Shown piece by piece: positions 46,498 through 55,100 of a stretch of DNA of 64,000 nucleotides. The stretch covers positions 8,418,001 to 8,482,000 of the forward strand of contig NC_083524.1 in the NCBI RefSeq assembly GCF_032362555.1. The letters run 5' to 3'. This stretch comes from Amyelois transitella. Its lineage: Eukaryota > Arthropoda > Insecta > Lepidoptera > Pyralidae. Numbering within the stretch: position 1 is the stretch's first letter; every line of letters starts with the position of its first letter. The notes below the pieces were generated by a model. It had not been told where the DNA came from, ran no database searches, and was given only the letters and a program-made list of their open reading frames with translations. A program made the translations under genes and the position numbers.

Positions 46498-46760
46498 ACA
46501 TACATACATATAATCACGTCTATATCCCTTGCGGGGTAGACAGAGCCAACAGTCTTCATAAGACTGATAGGCTACGGTCAGCTGTTTGGCTTAATGATAG
46601 AATTGTGATTCAAATAGTGACAGGTTGCTAGTACATCGCCTTAAAGAAGAGTCCCAGGTTTGTAAGCCTATCCATTAGTCGCTTTTTACGACATCCATAG
46701 GAACGAGATGCGAGTGATCCTATTCCCCTTTTTTTATTAGTACCGGGAACCACACGGCAC
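46498..46760 (-). mobile_element. SINE-A, full length, with target-site duplication
   Basis: Complete element just after the LAMTOR1 stop codon. It is flanked by the 11-base direct repeat ACCGAGTAAGT (46487-46497 and 46761-46771), showing insertion by target-primed copying. In element orientation it starts GTGCCGTGTGGTTCCCGG and ends with the tail ACGTGATTATATGTATG. It carries a small hairpin (AGTCTT..AAGACT) about 60 bp before the tail. Confidence 0.9.
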
Positions 46761-46771
46761 ACCGAGTAAGT

Positions 46772-47872
46772 TTACGTCATGAATCCGAGAAATCAATAGA
46801 TCTATATGCTTAATGCCTCAATGGCTCATATTTAGGTCGAGTGATTCGGCACCATATAATACAATTTTTTGTTTGCTTCTAACCCAGCTGTAATCAAACA
46901 TTCATGTAGAACGTGTCATGCAATCTTAAAAAAACTTTGTCATATCGATTCATTAATAAGATACGTTAAAAGATGTGGTTATAGAAAAAAATGTGAGGAA
47001 TACAGTTCAGTATAAAAATATTATACAAAAGAGAGTTCAATGAAGTAGATGTGTTATCAAAGTCTTGTTTTCTTTTTCCAGGTATTATTATTCTCGGAAA
47101 ATTTATAGATAAAAACAGATATTATAAAATTCATCCTAATCTTAAGCGATCTGTCAGGCGGCCATTTTGTATTGCCCTCTTTCATTAACCGTATCGACAT
47201 GACAAGGATGGCATTACTAAATGTCAGTTTGACAGATAATTTTTTGATTGTAATTAATGTATCTCTAATTTGTATGGTTTACCGATTTACCAATATAAGA
47301 TGTTGTATATTATATAATTGACTGAATCGGCACCAAAAAATGTTTGTTTGTTATCTGAAATTATATATTGCATATTGTAATTTTGTTTCTCATTTTTAAG
47401 TAGATCTAGGGCAGTGCTAAAGCGTGTAAATTCCTCTAATTATGTGACGGATTGATTCCAAGAATATTACTTTTTGATGATTAAATACCAGTCTTAATAT
47501 TTTGTTGCTTGTTTTGACCATATTATAGTTAAGTTATAATAGTTATTTAACCAGTATTCCTTTCCCAGCGTATTTGACTTGTAACCACAATATTATTTTG
47601 CTACATATTATTTTAGCAAATAGTTATTTCATTACATCAAAAATCACTTACAAAGACATAGATTAAGCTAGACCCAGTATGTGTATGTAGATTCACGGGC
47701 CAATCAAAACTCTTATTTTATTGATTGAGCTTTTTTTTACAAAAATTAATGACGCCTTTAATCCTGATCAAAGTGACATGTCAATGATAGAAAAATACTT
47801 TATAACAGCGTTTACACTTTTTAAAGAAAGTCACTTATCCAGGTCCCAAAGATGTACCTTAACATAAATACA
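46772..47872. other. unassigned stretch after LAMTOR1
   Basis: Probably LAMTOR1 3' untranslated and intergenic DNA. No gene recognised. Confidence 0.45.
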
Positions 47873-47985
47873 CATACATACATATAGTCATGTCTATATC
47901 TCTTGCGGGGTAGACAGAGCCAACAGTCTTGAAAAGACTGATAGGACACGTTCAGCTTTTTTTGCTTGTCGATAGAATTATATTG
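47873..47985 (-). repeat. SINE-A 3' part
   Basis: ACATACATATAGTCATGTCT to CTTGTCGATAGAATTA. Confidence 0.7.
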
Positions 47986-49420
47986 TACCTAAACCTGTCT
48001 AGATAAATTTATGTCTTTGATCACTAACCATTATTCCAGTATTTCAGGACAACTAATATTTTACAGTGAAATAAAATATGTTAAGGCCGAAGAACTGCTA
48101 ATTGAATGAATCAATTTGTATATTGTTAGTTAGACTAGGATTACGAAAAAACGTGACTGAATATAGGTGTTGGTTTCTCAAACGATGACGTATGATGAAG
48201 TCGATTTGAACGAATTGTTTAATTTGAAAAAATAAATAAATGGAAAGATTCAATTTAAAAACTAAACTAATTTAAGTAAGACTTAATTTGTATAACATTT
48301 GAAACGGTTTCCCAATTTTTTTTAACCATCATTTGTTTAGAAAAGTAAAACTACTTACTACTTTCGAAAGAAACATTAAAAGATTTGCCATATTATTCTG
48401 TGATAATGGATGGAATAGACCATCCATCATCGGTCAATTCGTTGCTTAATTTCATTTTATTATTGGGCAAAAACAAACGAGTCAGTAGGACGCATCCTAA
48501 CTAAACAAAATATGTGGCGGAAAAACTGAGAACCTTCCCCGTTTGAAGTCGGTTAAAAAAGTAGACTTAATCGTTTGAGAACCGCCATGTTGGTAGTTAG
48601 ACGTAGACACTAAGAATTATCAGGATTGGATAATGCTTATAGTGTTTACTCATTGGAACTTGTAAATTGTGATAGCTTAGAGCTGGGTTCACAATTCATC
48701 TACACCCGCTTTTACAAAACGATGTCACATTTTTCAGTGATAAGTGTTTCGTTATTTTTATTATAAATAAAAATTTCGATTATTTACTAAGAAAATACAT
48801 TTAAAAAATAATAAATTTTGTATTCAATATCATTTGTATATCAATGCGTTGTGGACACGGCTTTATATTTGAAGTAAATGCAGCATTTCCTAAGCTTAAC
48901 ATTTTAAAATAAGTTTTGTGAATTGTATTTTAAAATACTTGTTACAAGAGTTTCATTCAGTTACGTTAAAAAAATATCCTCTACTCAATATTGAAATAGT
49001 AAAATTGTTATTTTATTGCGCACAAATTAAATATGTTTTAAGCTAGTTTCAGATACGATTTTTTTATCAACTTTTCTCAACTCAATTTTATTAATTTAAA
49101 AGATTCGATAAGTTCAATATTGACAAGACTCATCATATCCAAAATAGTAGTATTTTTTTGCGTGAATTTGATAATTCATGTAATTACTGGAACTGAAAGC
49201 TACACATCAGAAAGCAAATAACCTTTAATATGCAAAAGTTGCATATTTTTTTAAATTAAAAAAAATCTTTCCATGCGTATAAACTTCTATGGATGAATTA
49301 CAATGCCTTAACATGTCATCTAGCCAGAATGTCAGATTAATCCCACTTTTATTTGTAATGGTATAATAGTTCTCTTTAAAATGTTTCAAATATGGCTTCT
49401 CGTCATCAATAACATTAGAC
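47986..49420. other. unassigned AT-rich stretch
   Basis: Contains a hairpin-ended repeat piece (AAACTGAGAACCTTCCCC) near 48524. No gene. Confidence 0.5.
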
Positions 49421-49640
49421 GGCCTCTGTGGCGCAGCGGTTGTGCTGGAGGTCCCGGGTCGAATCCCGGCCAGGGCATGATGAGAAAAGATCTTTCTCTG
49501 ATCGTCCTGGGTCTTGGATGTTTATATATATATATATAAGTATTTATTATAAATTGCAGTATCGTTGAGTTGGTATCTCGTAATACAAGTCTAACTTACT
49601 TCGAGGCTAACTCAATCTGTGTTATTTGTCCCGTATATAT
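49421..49640 (+). repeat. SINE-B, head damaged
   Basis: GGCCTCTGTGGCGCAGCGGT, about 15 bp of the head deleted, B box short by one base (CCCGGGTCGAATCCC), then body and stem. Confidence 0.8.
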
Positions 49641-49781
49641 TTATTGTATTTATTTTATGGTATAATAGTTTTCTTAAAATATGTTTTAAATATCGCCTCT
49701 CGTTGTAATAATTAACATTTATATTATCTTTTTGTAAGTGATGTGCCTAAATTTATACATGAGCTGTATTTTAGCAATTAT

Positions 49782-50045
49782 ACATACATACATACATATG
49801 ATCACGTCTATATCCCTTGCGGGGTAGACAGAGCCAACAGTCTTGAAAAGACTGAATGGCCACGTTCAGCTATTTGGCTTAATGATAGAACCGAGATTCA
49901 AATAGTGACAGGTTGCTAGCCCATCGCCTAAAAGAGGAATCCTAAGTTTATAAGCCTATCCCTTAGTCGCCTTTTACGACATCCATGGGAAAGAGATGGA
50001 GTGGTCCTATTCTTTTTTGTAATAGTGCCGGGAACCACACGGCAC
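49782..50045 (-). mobile_element. SINE-A, full length, with target-site duplication
   Basis: Near-consensus copy flanked by a perfect 13-base direct repeat TTTTAGCAATTAT (49769-49781 and 50046-50058). One of the youngest-looking copies. Confidence 0.9.
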
Positions 50046-50448
50046 TTTTAGCAATTATTATTAGCGTTAAACCTATTTGCCTAGATTTGAATGTGATCCG
50101 GTTTTTCATACGTTCTAACTAATGGTCATATGTTCCAGTTAAGACTCAGTCTTGCTTAAGTTTTCATACAAAAGGTTTTTTAATTAAACCATAGTCATGT
50201 GACACATATTTGTGAAAAAAAGAATTTAACCATTTGAAAATTAAAACGAATTGTATGAAAACTTACATTTACAGAAGATTCTTGTTTTAACCAAAAAATA
50301 TAACCTTGAAAACAAACTTAACAAAACCATCAGAATGAAAAATGACCTTTTGTTCATTCCTAATTTGGTTAAATAGAAAGACATAGATTTTTCAATTCCT
50401 TTCAGTCTTTTTAATTACGTGATTTTTGGAAACCGTAAGACGGGAAAA

Positions 50449-50618
50449 TTACATACATACATACATACATTTAATCACGTCTATATCCCTTGTGCGGTAG
50501 ACAGAGCCAACAGTCTTGAAAAGTCTGAAAGCCGCGTTCAGTTCGGCTTAATGATGGAATTGAGATTTAAATAGTGTAAGTTGCTAGCCCATTGCCTATA
50601 AGAAGAATCCCAAGTTAT
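50449..50618 (-). repeat. SINE-A, head truncated
   Basis: (CATA)n TTTAATCACGTCTATATC to AGAAGAATCCCAAGTT. Confidence 0.75.
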
Positions 50619-51249
50619 GAACTTGCGAGTTTTCGAAGTTACCTTTATTTTTTCCGTAAAACTTCTTAGGTGAGTGTTTTTAACCTTTGTTTATAATTCC
50701 ATGGTTAAATAGAGATTTCTAACGAATTTGGCAATATTTGGTCATGATTGTAATTAGATTTTCTGTTATTATTAAACCTCTTAATGACGAAAGTGATTCG
50801 ATAAAAAGATAAGTATGGACAAAAGTTTAACATTGATACGATAAATAGATAAATATATCGAGGTTAAGGCATAGTCTGGTATCTTGTTTTTTTATAAACA
50901 GAAAAGATTTATTTTCAAAATTTGGTTGGTCAAATACTGTAATATATTTAATATGTCAAGCTATTATTCACTTAAGACTTTTTTATGGTTATTTGATTTA
51001 AATACTTAGTAGAGTCTTAGCTCCTGCCTGAAGTTTCTGAAAATCCTTCGTAGCTTTGTGGGTTCAATTTATTGTTTAAGAACTTTATAATCATGACGAA
51101 AGGTTCAAATTTGATGGTCAAAGTCACAGAATAGAACCTTACTGAGAACAAGGAAGTCGCTCCTATAGGAATTTCCATGTAATTTAAAGCAAATTTTAAA
51201 TTCATATATTAAGAGATTACTCATTTACCTTTTATATATTTAAAAGATT
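50619..51249. other. unassigned stretch
   Basis: No gene or repeat recognised. Confidence 0.45.
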
Positions 51250-51335
51250 TAAAAAAAGGAATTATGCGGAGATCGTGGTGACTTTATAGATGTAATCTCT
51301 GCCTACCCCACCGGGAAAGATGTATGATTATTTTT
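51250..51335 (+). repeat. LINE-R 3' end, short
   Basis: GAGATCGTGG then TCTCTGCCTACCCCACCGGG and a degraded tail. Confidence 0.55.
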
Positions 51336-51534
51336 GTAGGTGTTTTTAATATTGACAGAAAATCTAATATTTTTTTTAAGGTATAGATAGATGGTGTTAC
51401 TGTCTATAATTGCGAAAAGGGAATGTGAAAAATATTGTAATTATTAACTGTAATAGTACCTATATTTCGCAAGTAATAAGGAATTTTAAGAATTGGTTAT
51501 TTTGTTATATTATGCACATTATAATTTACTTATG

Positions 51535-51540
51535 AATAAA
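51535..51540 (+). terminator. candidate polyadenylation signal AATAAA
   Basis: AATAAA followed by a GT-rich stretch. It ends a 900-bp repeat-poor stretch, so it could close a very long LAMTOR1 3' untranslated region or an unannotated transcript. Confidence 0.25.
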
Positions 51541-51671
51541 GTGATATTTATATATTGGGTGTATTTATTTATTCTGCTTTATGACAGTAAAATATAACGA
51601 AGTTGGATTTTTTAGGCGATACGGATTTTCAATAGTTGTTTTTAGTTATAGAACTTCGTTATTGGGACACC

Positions 51672-51800
51672 TGAGAAATGTATAAAGAGAGTTATGAATG
51701 TGGATGAAGCGAAGGAAGTATGCAGAGATCGTGGCAAGTGGAAAGAGGTAGTCGCTGCCTACCCCTCCGGGAAAGAGGCGTGATTTTATGTTATGTTATG
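51672..51800 (+). repeat. LINE-R 3' end
   Basis: MKRVMNVDEAKEVCRDRGKW-like frame ending at the SAYPSGKEA-type stop, followed by TTTTATGTTATG. Confidence 0.7.
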
Positions 51801-52123
51801 AGAAACGTAGATTGAGAAATAGATGAAAAATTGTGAAAATACGATTTTCAGTCCATTCACTTTCTTTCTTTCTTTTCAAGACTATTGACCTTTCAGTCTT
51901 TTCAAGACTATTGACTCTTTCTTCGCCGTAAGACGATGAAATAAATTATATCAAAAAATTATTACGGGTCTTAGTTACTAGTGAAATTTAACAAAACGGT
52001 AAGTATTTTTTTGACAAGGTTCTGACAGGTTCAGTATCCTTGGTTTTGACATTCATAAAAAAACTTTAAAGTCAAAAATATTTTTGGTTTGAATTTGTTG
52101 TTTTATAAAATTGTTTATTAAAT

Positions 52124-55100
52124 ATGTCCGTGTTCGATGGAGAGATAGAATTCCGTTCTGTGTACATGGTTGACTATGCCAGGAAAAATAAACCGTAAGT
52201 TTCACGAGGAGTCGGAACCCACCAAAACCACACGGTGTTAAAATCTCGCGTTCTTGTGCCTTGTGCATTGTGAGGATGTGGTGATAAAAATTTAAAAGAG
52301 TATGTTGAGATGGTTCGGTCATGTGGAGAGGACGATTGAAAACAGGTTGACTAAGCAGATATACATGGAGAGTGTGGAGGGAAAGGTCGCAGTGGGAAGA
52401 CCTAGACGAACGTATGTTGATCAAATTAAGGACGTCCTGGTAAAGGGTCAGGTCAAGAGTACCCGAAACCGCCGAGTTTGCATGAAGAGAGTTATGAATG
52501 TGGATGAAGCGAAGGAAATATGCAGAGATCGTGGCAAGTGGAAAGAGGTAGTCTCTGCCTACCCCTCCGGGAAAGAGGCGTGATTTTATGTATGTATGTA
52601 TGTATGTGCCGTGTGGTTTCCGGCACCAATACAAAAAAGAATAGGACCACTCCATCTCTTCCCATGGATGTCGTAAAAGCCGACTAAGGGGTAGGCTTAT
52701 AAACTTGGGATTCTTCTTTTAGGCGATGGGCTAGCAACCTGTCACTATTTGAATCTCAATCCTATCTTAAAGCCAAATAGCTGAACGTGGCCTATCAGTC
52801 TTTAGGCTCTGTCTACCCCGCAAGGGATATAGACCTGATTGTATGTATGTATGTTGAGATGGTTTGGACATGTCGAGAGAATGGATGAGGACAGACTAAC
52901 GAAAGGTATTCATAAGGCAGAGCTGACTAAAAGTGGGACAGGGCCGGCCTCGTCGAACTTTCAAAAATACATACATACATACATATGGTCACGTATATAT
53001 CGCTTGCGGGGTAGACAGAGCCAACAGTCTTGAAAAGACTGAATGGCCACGTTCAGCTATTTGGCTTAACGATAGAATTGAGATTCAAATAGTGACAGGT
53101 TGCTAGCCCATCGCCTAAAAAAAGAATCCCAAGTTTGTAAGTGAACGGGCCGAGGGTCTATTTGTCTAGTCAGAATAAAAAAGAATTTTCCCGTTCAAGA
53201 TAAGAACCGTGTTTATCCCTTTATAGATGTTGACCGTAGCTTCGCCCGCGTGAAACTGAAACTCCCGATAAAACGTTAACGAGGGGGTATTTGCCAAATA
53301 CTTATCATCAAAATCGGTATAGGTGGAGTTTGAGTTTTATGGTTACAAACAATAAAAAATCTTTATTTTATTTTATTTGTACATACATACATACATACAT
53401 ACATATGGTCACGTATATATCGCTTGCGGGGTAGACAGAGCCAACAGTCTTGAAAAGACTGAATGGCCACGTTCAGCTATTTGGCTTAACGATAGAATTG
53501 AGATTCAAATAGTGACAGGTTGCTAGCCCATCGCCTAAAAAAAGAATCCCAAGTTTGTAAGTGAACGGGCCGAGGGTCTATTTGTCTAGTCAGAATAAAA
53601 AAGAATTTTCCCGTTCAAGATACGTCTTGTCGTCTCGTCGTCTTATGGTCGTCTCTTTAGTGTCCAAGTCGATTGTCCTTTTTTTCACAGTCTGTCAGTC
53701 GGTTTTAGTCATCTAAATTTGTCAAGTCAGAGTCTCGTTTGTCCATGGAGGCTGAACGGCCGCTACAGTAAGCCTATCCCTTAGTCGCTTTTTACGACAT
53801 CCATGGGAAAGAGATGGAGTGGTTCTATTATTTTTTATTGGTACCGGGAGCCACACGGATGAACTTTCAAAGATCAAATTTTGAATGTCTTGAAAACTGT
53901 TACTGTTTTATATTTGGAATGTACTCCTTTAGTAAACAATAAAGCATTTCCTTGCTTATGATCTCTTGATGAATGTTTTGCAGCAAAAGTCCCCGTCGAA
54001 AGGCCAAAGATGACGATTGTCTCATAGTTGGACTCAGCAGGGATGCCCTCAAAGCCAAGGACGTCCCTAGAAGATGTCCAGACGTACTCTGCCCGATTGA
54101 CCATGAGTATTATAAGGAGGCCGTCAAACGAGTAAGTTTAATCTTTTTCGTTTTGTTTTAGGAATAAACTCGATATCGTTTATAAGCCTATCCCATAGTC
54201 GCCTTTTAAGACATCCATAGGTAAGAGATGGATTGGTCCTATTCTTTTTTGTATTAGTCCCGGGAACCACACGGATTTTTGCGCGATAAAAACGGCATCA
54301 CCGACACTCGCGACACCGTACTGTTGGATTGTATAAGTCAGATCAACTTGACCTCCTATAATTTGACTTCACCTATCATAACTGCGAGGAACTCGATGAT
54401 ACAAACTCCCATCAAAAGTATGTACATTTGATGGGAGTTTGTAAGTACAAACATGTCTACATAAAATCACGCCTCTTTCCCGGAGGGGTAGGCAGAGAAT
54501 GCCTCTTTCCTTTTTCGTTTGGTTTTAGGAATAAACTCGATATCACAAACATGTGATATCGATGTGTGCCGTGTGGTTTCCAGCATTAATGAAGAAAAAC
54601 ATAGCACCACTTTATCTTTCTTTTCTTTGGGCGATGGGCTATCAACCTGTCACTATTTGAATCTCAATTCTATCGTTAAGTCAAACAGTTGAACGTGGCC
54701 TTTAAGTTTTTTGCTGACTGTTGGCTCTGTCTACCCCGGGAAGGGATTGATTTAATGTTATTATTTTTCACGGTAATTATCACAAACATAAGAACCGTGT
54801 TTATCCCTTTATAGATGTTGACCGTAGCTTCGCCCGCGTGAAACTGAAACTCCCGATAAAACGTTAACGAGGGGGTATTTGCCAAATACTTATCATCAAA
54901 ATCGGTATAGGTGGAGTTTGAGTTTTATGGTTACAAACAATAAAAAATCTTTATTTTATTTTATTTGGATTTATGATTATAATATTAGTATAATGGGGGA
55001 TGAAGGCGACAGTCGAGAATCAAAGGTCTCATTCAGCTAGAACGCTTAGGAAATGACAGGTTCAGATTCAGATAGTTTCAGATTTCTAAAATGATGGGAT

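Larger units (their letters stand above)
54145..54543. repeat. direct repeat of intron 2 start
   Basis: CGTTTTGTTTTAGGAATAAA and CTCGATATC occur at about 54149-54178 and, slightly changed, 54515-54542, bracketing a SINE-A part, the coding-like segment and a LINE-R tip. Confidence 0.6.

Noticed and set aside
52053-52655. 200-codon minus-strand open frame
   Set aside because: It is the antisense of LINE-R and SINE-A plus exon 1 of the 232-residue gene; the plus strand explains the sequence.
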